NCBI GenBank assembly: GCA_022478985.1
Contig: JAKSZP010012222.1
Coordinates: forward strand, 1-64,000
Length of the DNA stretch: 64,000 nucleotides
Reading direction: 5' to 3'
Source: Massospora cicadina
Taxonomy: Eukaryota; Entomophthoromycota; Entomophthoromycetes; Entomophthorales; Entomophthoraceae
Part shown: piece by piece, positions 33,270 to 44,176 of the stretch
Layout: every line of letters begins with the position of its first letter
Numbering within the stretch: the first letter of the stretch is position 1
Program-made: the position numbers and the translations under genes
The notes under the pieces: model-generated
Seen by the model: the letters and a program-made list of their open reading frames with translations, nothing else
What the model was told of the DNA's origin: nothing
The model's database searches: none

Positions 33270-34050
33270 TAGGTTGCAAAAGTGATTGCAAAGAGAAAGA
33301 AAAGTTCTACAAACATTTTTTATAATAAGGATAAAAAACACTGGTAATCAAAAAAACTGGGGTTTATATGTTTTATTAGTGTTGTGCAGGGGGAGAGAAA
33401 AGAACCCTCTTGATATTTTATTATTCAGTATCAAGCTGTATCAAGGGTCAAAGGGATTTTGATGGTAAGTTTGGAATAGATTAGTATAGTCAAAATTAGG
33501 AAAATATATGAATTTGTCCTATTGAAGCTCAGAAAACTTGTTTCACTTTGGATGAACAACAGATGGGGAATAATTTTTAGGCAAGACATACACTTGGGCC
33601 AAAAATTTAATATATTTCAGTTAATCCCCATTAGCTAAGATTATTAAACCGTTGGGGACCTCTTCCATGCATATAAAAGGGATTGGACCCTGCTTAGGTG
33701 TTTGCTTTGAAATAGATGTAACTGGGGGAGAAGCTTCCAATGGACTCCCCATGTTCCTTTGCGTGGTCAGGGCAATTTAGCTGCCCAACCACATGCTATT
33801 TGCCCATATAGTTCTCATATAAGTGTTACCCCAATTTGTGGTATCCACCTTGAACAGGATAAGTGGGCCAATAAAATTATTGTTATTAATAAATTGCTCT
33901 TATTATCATTGCACACTTTTAAATGTTCAACATTTCCCCTTTTGGGAAATTTCGAACCAAAGCATTCTTTTTCTGAAGTTGGGAGGGAAAACGTCAAACA
34001 TAAGGAAGAGTCTGAAGGAGATGTTACTTGATTTCTTGAAGTGCCTTCAA
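33270..34050 (+). repeat. LTR of type 3, copy c
   Basis: Best-preserved copy of this type: TTTTTTATAATAAGGATAAAAA near 33313, TATA box GCATATAAAAGGGATTGG near 33668, CCATATAGTTCTCATATAAG near 33806, and ATTATCATTGCACACTTTTAA near 33902. It aligns with 3740-4480 and, inverted, with 12240-12910. No pol sequence follows, so it is probably a solo LTR or a fragment. Ends are approximate and no target duplication was recognised. Confidence 0.65.
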
Positions 34051-37000
34051 GGATTAAAACAAGCTTCAGTCTAGCGTTGGAGGCAATACTCAACTTGGAT
34101 GTGATAAACTAAACTAGAACAATAGACTTCATAGTATTACCAACCTATCAAACTAAATTAATAATTTATCACAAAGCACATATAGAACTTATGCAGTAGA
34201 ATGGAGAGATAAAGCGAGCCACATAGTCAAAAACCTGCATTTGTTATTCAATGAGTATCCAGCTCTAAAAAATCTAGAAGATAGCTGGCAATATTTTATC
34301 CCATCTGTTATATGTTCTACTTTACTGTATTATTTGACTATAGATATAAATTTTGAAGTGCCATATTCCTGAATGAGATGGTCATATTTATTTTGATAAT
34401 ATATTAAAAAAGATTTTAGGTCATTTTGTTTTACAAAAGCTATGTATCCCCAAAATAAAGCCTTTCAAATATGCATGACTGCTTATTAGTGAACTTATTA
34501 GTTTCAAAGATTTTGAAACAAGAAGAATATTGTTATTAAACTTCATGCAGCGTCATTTGATTAGGAGTAAGGTTAACATAAAAGATGACTAATCAATTAT
34601 TCTCAACATCTCCCCCATCATGAGTAGTGTACATCTTAAGGTTTGTAGTATGTTCTTTCTCTGCTACTACAGCTCCCTCCAGTGTGGATCACTTGTGTAT
34701 CTTGGTGTCCCTTTATGCACTATGTACACAGAATATTAGTTGGCCTAATTCAAGCTCTCTGATTGATCTGGATTATTATATAGTGAATATACGCTGTCAC
34801 GGCCTGGTATAATGGAGGTCTAGTTTCCATCTGATAGATTACTTGACTGTGTTCCTGAGGCAAGTGATATATAAAGTAGAGGAGCTAGATGGGTAAGGTA
34901 CAGCAATCATGTAGCAAAAGAATAATAAAGACTAGAGTGGAAATTACTGCCTCTGCTATACTGAGAGTTTTGATATCAACTATTCCAGCTTTGGCATGAG
35001 GATGACAAACTACCACAATAATAGGTTAAGGCTCACTATGTACAGCTGAAGGAGGGATATATTGTGACCAAGTATCCTGTTGACCCTCCATATGGGATAT
35101 GCTGTAGGTGGAATATTGGCTTCCAGAGGCCTCTTAAAACTTAAGATAATAGAATTTAAAGATGGTAAGTTTAAGTAATCTCATTTACTATAGTAATTTA
35201 TTGTTGTAGAAAGGATAAAAAACTTCTTGACTTAAATTTTCGCTTCTCTTCTTAATTCTCCTTTTCCCTTTATAAAAATCTTTATAAGTTTTTAAAAAAT
35301 TCATTCTTTTGATTGTCACATTATCTCCAATTTTCAGAGAATGAGTTTATTTCCTTCATAATTACTGATTTTCCTTCTTCCAATGATTGCTTTACTTCCA
35401 ATTTTATTCATGAGTTGTAAATCTCCTAAAATATAATTATCCTGCTTAATTTCCCTTCCACCATTAGTTGTGGGATTTTAATTTTGGTTTCAAAGCACAT
35501 ATCTTCAAAATTAAATTTCCATAGTTTGCCAAAATTTGATTTTCTTAATTATTTCATCCAATATTTCCTATATATGTTAAAGAGGTAAAACATACGCAGT
35601 AAACTTCTTGATCCATGGTATAGATTAACTATGTAAAAAAATTCTAATAAGATAATTAGACTTTGGCAATAAGAACAATCCTTTTATTATAGAGTAATAG
35701 TAACGTTCACATAGTCAAATAGCTTTAGCAAGATAAAAGAATTCTGGTTATGAAGATCATGAACTATTATGAAATATAAAAAATTATGAGGGCCAATTAG
35801 TTCTTCATATTAATGGTTTAGATGTAGAGCCTTTGTGTCTGGATACACTGTATCCCAATTCTAGATAAAATTCAATACACGGATTTATGACTTTATCACA
35901 GATTGATTTATGGAACTGAGATGTAAGTCAACATTTATATAGCACATAAAATATAAGAACATTCTTGAAAAGTTCAAGATGACCATACACGGAGTTAATT
36001 AAGTTTTTAAAGCCACTACCAAAATATGTTGTTTAGATGACCAAATCAAGGTTTGATTATGTCCTACTTCTTAAGAACATTGGAACTTTGCTGATGTATA
36101 AAATGTGGCGATAAAAGAGGTTGGAAGTCCCAAACACATGACCACTTGAAAAGCAGAATATATGATGGTGAGAATCAATAATGCAACCATTAATGAATTT
36201 GTTGAGCAATTTTACTTTACTAAGGTAGTGCTTGTTGAGCGCAAGTCAAGTAATCAACGGGCATATGTACAATTCCATTCAGGGCCTCTGTTAAACCTAC
36301 ATGATTTAGAAACCTCAGTTCAAGGATGTGGTAACTTCCACAGAACGTTGTACAGAGTGCTGTAGAATAGTTTGAGATCCCATATAAGTTCTCAAAATAA
36401 TGAATCTCTTAGGCAAATATAACTTCTGATAAGCTAAAATCACTTTGGCAAAGGAAATTTCTTTAATAAAATATAAGAAAAGGGTATCTATAGGGAATTT
36501 TCTATCCAAGGAACATAGATAATAACAGGATAAATCATGATTGTTAAAAATCAAAATGAGTACCGTGCATACAATGATTACAATGAGTATATTTGTGCCC
36601 ATTTATGAGGAAGGTTAAAATAAAGGGTATAATTCTTTGCGTGACAATTCTGGAATAGGAAAGAACTCAGAGAAGGGTGAATTGTTAATGCTTTTAAGAT
36701 AAAGACAAGTAACATTAATATTTTTCTGACTATCAGGATTTTAGACATAAAACAAATCAAGATTCCTATTTTCAAATCAAGCTGCAGTAAATTGAAATTC
36801 AAACCTATTTTGAATGGAGCCATATCTCAAGGCGCTGAACCCAAATTCAATTTAAAATTTGCATTCATTTGAGATTTGATGGAGAACACTTCAGGAATCT
36901 CATCCCTGCTTCTAGAATCGCATGAGGCGTGGGCTCCTCTGCTTTGGTTATGGATATCAAAAAGTACAATGAGGGTGCCACCCAGGCAGTTAATCCAGAA

Positions 37001-37477
37001 GGCTATGCTAGATCCTGAGTGGATGGGGCCACAAAGATCCAAAAGGCACCTGTCCCTACACACCATAAAGATATTGACACAATTTAATCTATTAATCTAG
37101 CCTTATTTAGTCTATCCTTAATTTTTCTAATTTCTTCACGAATTTTCAGCTTTTATCCACCTTTTAATCTCAGTGACAGTCTAGAGAACTGTAACGTTGA
37201 CAAAACGTAGTGCTCAATACAGGTGGTTCTGAGCTGTCCTAAGTGAAAATGTCTATCATGAACAATGGAGAATACTACAAGTCCTGAAGATCAATTTTTG
37301 ATTGGTCAAAGCACTTTACTTGATAAAATAGTACCTCTATGTATTAATTGCTGCTCAAGCACCCCAAAATTGTTTAGACTTCTAGGCCAATTTTTAGTTC
37401 TCCCTGCCCTCCATTGATGAAAGTCAGTATCAACTTTTAGTATGAGAACCTTAACAATATTGTCCAACAATTGAGAA
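34051..37477. other. AT-rich DNA without recognisable genes
   Basis: About 3.4 kb of AT-rich sequence. Short readings exist (for example 36162-36365 plus and 36578-36823 minus), but none has a recognisable motif or a homologue elsewhere in the window. Probably very old element debris. Confidence 0.5.
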
Positions 37478-39240
37478 ATGACATCTACTCCGTGGATAAC
37501 TCCTCCAGCCGCTCCTGCGCCTCTTCCATACCCTCTACCATGTGGGACCTCTATGCCTCAGCCCAGCTGGCAGCAGGAGAACATACTCTGGGGCCTGAAC
37601 GCTACCTTTGCAACTTTATCCACCTGCTATTCATCACACACTCAAGCTAGTTGGGTTGCACCATCATATAGTCTCCTGACTTTTAAGGCTCACCCAGGCC
37701 GTACACTCCCACATGTTAATTTCTGAAACGTGGCCTCCTACTTTGTCCATGACAACTGTGAGGCTATCATCAATAACCATCGCATGATAATTGAGGCAAG
37801 ACCAAATTGCAGTGTTGGATAGTGGGATCTCTAGTTATCTCAAGGACTATCTGCGTCCAAGCGTCCAACTCCTTGAGGCAATTTGGAATTAGCGCCTAAA
37901 CCAAGTTGAGGATCTGGTACAGAACCTGCATCAACGCTATCAGGAGCTGGCCTCTCGTGACTACCCTCTGATAGTGAAGGTCCTGTAGCCTAGGTGACCC
38001 AAAGGCTCTAAAGGGCGTGAGGGACCTAAAGGTCCCTGTGGACCTCCAGGACCCTCAGGTCCCAAAGTGCCCACTCCCAAAGGCCCTGATGACCCATGGC
38101 TAATGCATGTGATAGCATCCTTGACTGCCTTATGCAATCATATCTGGAATGTAACTCAGGAGTGCAAACTCCAAGTGGACGGAAACCCCTCAACCCTAGG
38201 GTCTCCATTGAGGCACTGTCAGAAAAATTGGACTACTTCAACGCTTTTAGCAAGCTTATCAATAGTCACATCACTTAGCTTTAACAAACTTTTTGAGGGT
38301 TTGAAACCAATTTGACCACCCTCAAGATCCAACTTTGCTTTCAGGGCGCTGACATTCAATCCCTATATAAGAAGTTTACAAATAAGGATTCCGTTTTCTC
38401 CCTTAACCAAAAATGAGATGATATTCAAGAGGACCTTGAGGGCCTATGACAATGAATAGAACTGCAGGACCCCCACAACTATGCAGAGACTGATTTCTCT
38501 GAGCTGGCGCCAATCCTTGACATTAACACTCTCTCCACTCCTTTTGCAACAATTTTTTACTTAGTTTAAAAGAAAGGTTCACCCAAAGCCAGTAATGCAT
38601 TGCCTTTTTCCTGTACACATATGAGAGTTCCATGAAGGAGGCCACTGGCCGGCAGAAGGTGAGAATACCCACTACTGCCTCAACAGCACTGCCCAGAGGA
38701 ACATGACCCCCATTTGAAGGAGTGAAACACCTGGGAACAGGGCCATATGGCCTTAATCTAAGAATTTGGCAGTATACAGATCCTGCTAACCAAAAACAAA
38801 CGTTCATGGGTATTCGCCTGAATAAAAGAAAAATTCTCATGGAGTTTGAGAGCCGTTAGTATGCCAAAGCAATACCCTTAGACACTATCAATCATATCAC
38901 CTTAGATGACATTATTGCCGCTGTCATCTCCTCATTAGAATCCTACCCTGTGGTTCAAATGCATATGATTTGACAAAAGAATTGGATTACCTGCATCCAG
39001 GAAATTAAGGAAGCACTTGACGAGATCCCTGCATCGACTCTACAATCTAAGGATAACTCTTTGGGTCCCTCTAACCATCCTTGAGTCCATATGGTAGAAA
39101 CCAGAATAATTCTCAACATCAATGTAATTACGGTAATGGTTTCACACTTAGCGCAAGACCTTTTAGAAAATGACTTGCTGAAAAGTGGAAAAAGGGCCGT
39201 CATCATGAAGGTTATGCGATTTATGCTGACATTCCTACCA
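37478..39240 (+). pseudogene. Gag-like relic with a collagen-like triplet tract
   Basis: A plus-strand coding relic with several frame changes. At 37478-37726 it opens with a proline-rich stretch (TPPAAPAPLPYPLPCGTS). At about 37995-38090 the sense frame reads GSKGREGPKGPCGPPGPSGP, seven consecutive Gly-x-y triplets typical of collagen-like tracts, followed by PTPKGPDDPW. Further on come charged helical segments (for example IQEIKEALDEIPASTL near 39000). Pro/Gly-rich tracts of this kind occur in Gag proteins of some fungal gypsy elements, so a gag remnant is the first guess. There is no zinc knuckle, RT or LTR beside it, and the identity is open. Confidence 0.35.
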
Positions 39241-39829
39241 TGTCTTAAGAATCCTTTACAACCTTAAACTAACCTGGAACTATCATATCTGAAGAAAAAT
39301 TTCAGGTTCTATCAATAATAAAAGATTGTTACTGCTTACTCTTCTTCCAATAAACCTCCATATCTTTCACTTTAGTGGCTGTTATATTTTGATGGTTGAC
39401 TTGAAAATAAACCCTTTGAGAAACCACCAATTCTGATAGATTACTCTTTTTGATGGATCCTTTGAGCAATACTGATTAATCTGCATTAACTTTTAAATCA
39501 GATTCACCTTAAAGCTACATTTATTGCATCTAAACAGTCCAATTATTGTAGCTGATAGTAGCTATGATATAATAGATTTATGTTCAATCATCTGACCCAC
39601 TTGATTAGATCAAGTAAATTTATGGCTTAAACTTAATTGCACCTTATAATTTAATTCAATTACAATTAATGAGTATTGGATTCTGTATAAGTTAATCTTT
39701 GTAATTGGCACAATAGTACTTGTACATGGATGCCAGATTAGGGAGTAACTAGTACTATTAAGAGGCCTGCTGCGTCCTGATTAGAGGTGCATTATCATCC
39801 AAGTCCCATATCTTCTAAATTTAAATTTC
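39241..39829. other. AT-rich DNA without recognisable genes
   Basis: Nothing recognisable; it lies between the gag-like relic and the 3' end of retroposon R4. Confidence 0.4.
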
Positions 39830-40531
39830 TAATTTTATTAGAGGAATGATGATCATGAGATGAACAGTACCAATACTCAAAGAGAAAACAAAAAAAACTG
39901 ATTAAATGGAAAAAAGGAACAAAATAAACCTCCAAGTAGGCAGGGAGTGGAGGACTGCTGACCAACCATGGCTAAATGGGGAGGGAGGGACATGTGGTGC
40001 ATCCGCATGCACATCAACCAAATCTGGAGAAGCAGATTTGTAAAGTGGATTATGCAAAAGCAATAGCGTTAGGGTATCACATGGTGGTGGTCAAGGTTTA
40101 GTACAAAAAGATTAAGATGTGCATTATTGATCTTGACGATTGCTTAAACTAATTCAGCCATATAATATTCAGCCTGAAGGCGGGCATTAGGAAGTAGGGA
40201 AAACTGGCTACCTTTTGCCTGGTAATAGCAGTTTTTGGGTAAAAGGTCAATATTCAACAACAAGAGCAGCTGAGGCTTTAGAAACTTCTAAAGTGTTGAT
40301 TTCATCCCGCGCACTTTCTAATAAATCAGGGGGATGTTAAATACAGTTAGGTTTTTGTGGAATTCTTCAATAGACTTTGCTACTGTGATACAGAGTTGGT
40401 GACAATGGGGGATGCCACCGCCGCTAAGGCAATCTGGTGGTCACTTTGGAAGGGGATAGCATTGGGTTTTTTGGCATAACGTCTGGGTGAGATAGTTTTA
40501 TCAAAATCTGAGGGGAAAAATTCTTCCCAGT
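39830..40531 (-). mobile_element. Retroposon R4, 3' part
   Basis: The minus strand from 40531 continues the ORF1-like gene that stops at 52016: near 40440 it has CCTTCCAAAGTGACCACCAG and CTTAGCGGCGGTGGC, which match R2 at 43475-43510. Further on it has a HADAP peptide like the HYADAPTPWL block of R2. The 3' end (GGTACTGTTCATCTCATGATC, then CCTCTAATAAAA) aligns with the R2 tail GGTACTGTCCATCCCCTGGTC. The two parts of R4 were separated by G7. Confidence 0.7.
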
Positions 40532-40536
40532 CATAC
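40532..40536. repeat. Target-site duplication of G7, left copy
   Basis: CATAC, identical to 52011-52015 on the other side of the element. A perfect 5-bp duplication is the normal product of gypsy integrase. Confidence 0.85.
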
Positions 40537-41681
40537 TGTAAAAATTTACTCTAGGTTGATTATTGGCCATCAAACCAGTAACCTTTTTACTGCACAGTTT
40601 CGATTTCCTCATGCACTATATCGCGTTGAATAGAATAAATTAATTGTTAGTAATATGGAGACTATTACCTGTAGTTGAGATTGAACTATTATTCGCCCAA
40701 CTCTCAGCCAGTATTTTCAATTAAATACTCTGTAAGTCATACTCATAGGGATTCGTTCCCTATACTCTTGTCCACCCAATCTTTGTTAAGATACCTCAAT
40801 GACAGTCTCTCTCAGCCCAACACACAGTCGGCAGCTATCCCTGATTGTGGTCCCTTATTCACTAGATTCCCTCTCCAATTATTACTCTTCTCTATGATAG
40901 TCTTCCTATTATTGCCTTCTGCAATAATATCCTTGAGATAGAATGACACAATAGAATCTGGTAGTCTAACAAAACACTGAATTGATATTATAACTGTAGG
41001 TAAGGCTTTTCTAATTAATGTTTTTTACAAAATACTGTTTTTATTATAGTAAATCCTAGATATTTATATAGTAGGGGATTCGGCTGTCTAACCCTCAGTT
41101 GACACCTCTTCAATGAAATAGCAGCCATTGCCATAGAATCACCCATCTTCGTCTCAGCAGAAGTTGTCTTCTACATCCTGGCTAAGATTCCATTGTTAGA
41201 CATCCTTAATACTTAAAGCGAAAAAAGTTGGAAAATGTGCTCCTAACGTTTTCTCTCAATCTAAGCAAACCAACCATAACTGGTAGCGACCTGCTTAGGT
41301 AATGGGAATTATTACCCATTATGGCATATAACTTCACCAACCAATCGATTCACTAGTTACAGGTGGCATCACTCACCTCACAACTCGCTATTCATTCCCA
41401 ATCAGTCAGTGATGAAACCCGACCAATCCCAAATTGGTACACCTGATAGTTAATCACTATCAGATGACCCCATTTCATTGGCAACTCCACCTGATGAGAT
41501 CTTAAGTATTCATATGGATTTATCACAGATGGTATGACCAGGTGAATATATCAAAAATCCTCAAACATAGTTCTTCCAAAACTTGGGTCAACCAATTTCT
41601 GATTCACTTCTCCTCTGGGAATTTTCCCCCAGCAATACCAGGTAATCTAGCAGGTTGGGAATATGGGCAAAAATCCCAACA
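40537..41681 (-). repeat. 3' LTR of G7 (type A)
   Basis: On the minus strand TGTTGGGATTTTTGCCC (41681 downward) to TTTTTACA (40537), 1145 bases. It is preceded inside the element by a polypurine tract (41682-41697). TATA region CTATATAAATATCTAGG lies near 41080. It is the twin of 50863-52010, but similarity is patchy: 40725-41140 and 41290-41680 are nearly identical, while 40540-40725 and 41150-41285 differ at roughly one base in six or seven. Confidence 0.9.
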
Positions 41682-41697
41682 CATTCCTCCTCTTGCC
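41682..41697 (-). promoter_or_regulatory. Polypurine tract of G7
   Basis: On the minus strand GGCAAGAGGAGGAATG runs directly into the LTR start TGTTGGG. It is the primer site for plus-strand synthesis and fixes the orientation of G7. Confidence 0.8.
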
Positions 41698-42170
41698 TAG
41701 ATTTCCAGCGAGAAAAGGACCAGGGCATGAGAACACCGCTTTGGACACTTGGTTAAATACTTCATTGGTTCAAGCGGAGTACACTCATCAATACTCAATG
41801 CTGCCCAGGACAACCTTTGGCATACAGCATTCTTCATCTTCCTCCTCGCTACCACCTTCTCAGAGCGCGGTCCCACATGACCTTCTGTCATGCCAGGATG
41901 ATCAATTTACTCGTGACAATATTAGTCCCAGGATCCAGTTTCCCCCGTCAGGGGATATAACCTACTGTCATATTCAGGATTCTTGGTCTGGCGTCCTTGT
42001 TTCTCTGATTTTCTCCTCATCTTAGACAGGAGACTCTTGTCATCAATGTTCATTTTATGGCTCAATTAGGAATAATTATTTCTTATTTGCCCTTGTTATT
42101 TTGCTCATAACCTCTTGGCATAACTCATTCTTAATTATTCACCTGGAGAGCTTATTTCATTAATTTTAAA

Positions 42171-42182
42171 ATTAATTTCCCT
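42171..42182 (+). repeat. Target-site duplication of R2, left copy
   Basis: ATTAATTTCCCT, identical to 44084-44095. Both copies are followed by an A-run (GAAAAAAA here, AAAA at the right), which extends the match to about 16 bases with one difference. Confidence 0.85.
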
Positions 42183-42190
42183 GAAAAAAA

Positions 42191-44083
42191 CTTTCTTTTA
42201 CCGCTCAAAGTCACTTTTGAGCGATTTTAAATTTAAAGCTTTATTTATCCACAGCCATCTGCCCAAACCTATTCTTTGATGTCCTTGGCTCCGCCGCCTG
42301 CCACCCCAGTGTGGGGCAGCAGTGCACCCCCACCTAGCACTTTCTGCCCCGCAGGAAAGCGCGTTCAGATGGGCTCAAAAAGCCCGCTCACTGCTTCCAA
42401 CAGTTTTGTCCCCCCACGGGACTTAGCGCTTCACCTGGCGCGCGTCCACCCTTCTTGCCCCATCCTCTCACCCTCCCTCGCTCCGCCATTCGCTATTGCC
42501 TCAGAGTGGACTATGGGCGTTTGTTCCCATATGCCAATAAGGCAATTATTGAACTAGCCACTGCGGCCTTTGCGCTAGCTGGCCTTATAGACTTCCGCCC
42601 TTTTGAGGGCTACTTTGACGTTGGGTTCCAATCTGAGGAGGATGCTGAAGTGGCAGCACAAACTCCTCTATTTTTTTAAAAAACTTCATTCCCACAACCC
42701 ATACTCGCCTCCCTTCAGACACCACACTGGTGGTATCCTTTGCAAATCTCTCCTCCCACCTTCCACCCCAGGTTTTGTATGACCAGTTGGTCGTGGGGCT
42801 CATGGCTTATGGCACTCAGCCCTTCCTCATCTTTGCCTTTTCCATCTGGTGCAGAGCGCCTTGCTGCTCCTCGTGCAATAGCCACCATCATACCACACCA
42901 CCCTACCATAGCCCAACAAATCCCACCTCGCGCTAGTGTGGCTGCAGCGCCTGATCATTTCTTTTGGGCTCAGGTCAATATTGGTAGGCAGATTTGTTCC
43001 CTCTGCTTTGGCCTCGACCGTGCAAAAAAAGTGTGCCCTCAGGCTAAGTCCGCTGCTGCGGCTTCTGAGCCCCCCTCTGGAGATTAAGTATGGAGCGCTT
43101 TGCTGCCCTCTCCCACCCTCCAATCTCATTCAGTGGGCCCACATGGAAAATCAGCCCACCCAAAACCTCCAGCCTCACTCTCCCACCTAAATCTACCCCA
43201 GCCAATCAGAGCAATGCTTGGACCAATATTGGCACCCAAGCAGCTGCCCATTCACCCAATCCCACTCACCCAAATTTGAACGCCACTATTCCAGTGAACC
43301 AATATCCATGGGATCTATTGGCTGAGACTAACGAATCAGGTAATGTCCTCATTAATAAGCATACAGGTCAACCTCTCTGCCAAGAAAAATTATGGTTGGG
43401 CAAAATTTTTCCTTCCCAACTTCAATGAAACCCCTACCCCTCACCATTTTGCTTCTCCTCCCAATACAGCCCCCTTCCAAAGTGACCACCAGCTCACCTT
43501 AGCTGCGGTGGCCTCTCCTCAGTGCCCAAAACTATGCACCGCGGTGGCCCAGTCAGTGGCTCAGCTCCAGCATGGCCTTCCCACCCTCTTCTTCCCCCGA
43601 CTTCCCTGAATCTCCCTGAGTGACATCTCGAAACTATTCAATGATGCTGAATTTGCTGTTATTTATGTTGCAACGCTTGCTTCATTCAACCCCTCAACCA
43701 AAATCACCCGCCACAGTATCTCCCTTTTCACCCAACTTCCTGAAGCCCGCAAAGAAGCTGAAGTTCTCCTTGCAGCTTTTATTGAAACACTTTCCCGTCA
43801 CTATCTTGATGAGAAAGTGGAAAACTCCTACTACGCTTACCTTCACCCCCACTATGCGGATGCCCCAACGCCCTGGCTCTCTGCTCTGATCTGGTACTGT
43901 AACCAACATCCCTTGAACGAGGCAGGTCTTTTTGAAAACCAACCCCCCGACCCCTCCTCAACTCTGGCATGGTGGGTTAGCAGTTTCTGCTTCCCACCTG
44001 GTTAGTAGTTTTTGTTTTGTCATTTTGAGTGTTGTGATTCGGTACTGTCCATCCCCTGGTCGGCGTACCTTGAATAAATCGAG
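42191..44083 (+). mobile_element. Retroposon R2: full-length ORF1-only (half-LINE) element
   Basis: 1.89 kb between perfect 12-base target duplications, inserted in G7. Its 5' end (CTTTCTTTTACCGCTC...AAAGCTTTATTTATC) aligns with the start of R3 at 59427 (CTTTCGCTTTGATACC...AAAGCTTTATTGATC), so this is a defined full-length start. It carries one gene, the ORF1-like protein at 42279-43990, and no endonuclease or RT. The last 75 or so bases (GTTAGTAGTTTTTGTTTTG, then TCCATCCCCTGGTCGGCGTACC and AATAAAT) match the 3' end of LINE L1 (TCCATCCCATGGTCGGCCTTCC, AATAAAT). That shared tail is the likely recognition site for the LINE's RT. Confidence 0.8.
42279..43990 (+). pseudogene. ORF1-like gene of R2
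   Basis: Starts MSLAPPPATPVWGSSAPPPS at 42279. A PPRDLALHLARVHPS block follows. It then gives GYFDVGFQSEEDAEVAAQTP (like GWLDLGFESKEAADEA in L1 ORF1), LVVSFANLSSHLPPQVLYDQ, and the knuckle CSLCFGLDRAKKVCP (H replaced by R; 43000-43045). After a Pro/Asn-rich linker there is a C-terminal domain not seen in L1 ORF1: PEARKEAEVLLAAFIETLS, then HYADAPTPWLSALIWY. At least four frameshifts (near 42490, 42840, 43090 and 43400-43620) break it. An RNA-binding protein is expected from the family; the C-terminal domain is of unknown function. Confidence 0.7.
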
Positions 44084-44095
44084 ATTAATTTCCCT
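44084..44095 (+). repeat. Target-site duplication of R2, right copy
   Basis: ATTAATTTCCCT, the partner of 42171-42182; G7 internal sequence resumes here. Confidence 0.85.
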
Positions 44096-44176
44096 AAAAT
44101 TGGAGCTTAATAATTATAGAGTGCATAATGTCAACTTCTATATAAGTCCGACATCCCCCCTCTCATCCAGCTCATA

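Noticed and set aside
36162..36365. 67-codon plus-strand reading as a small gene
   Set aside because: No recognisable domain, no homologue in the window, and the length is within chance for AT-rich DNA.
42585..43129. Minus-strand readings within R2 (72, 64 and 100 codons)
   Set aside because: The plus strand carries the homologous ORF1 blocks shared with L1, R3 and R4; these are shadows.
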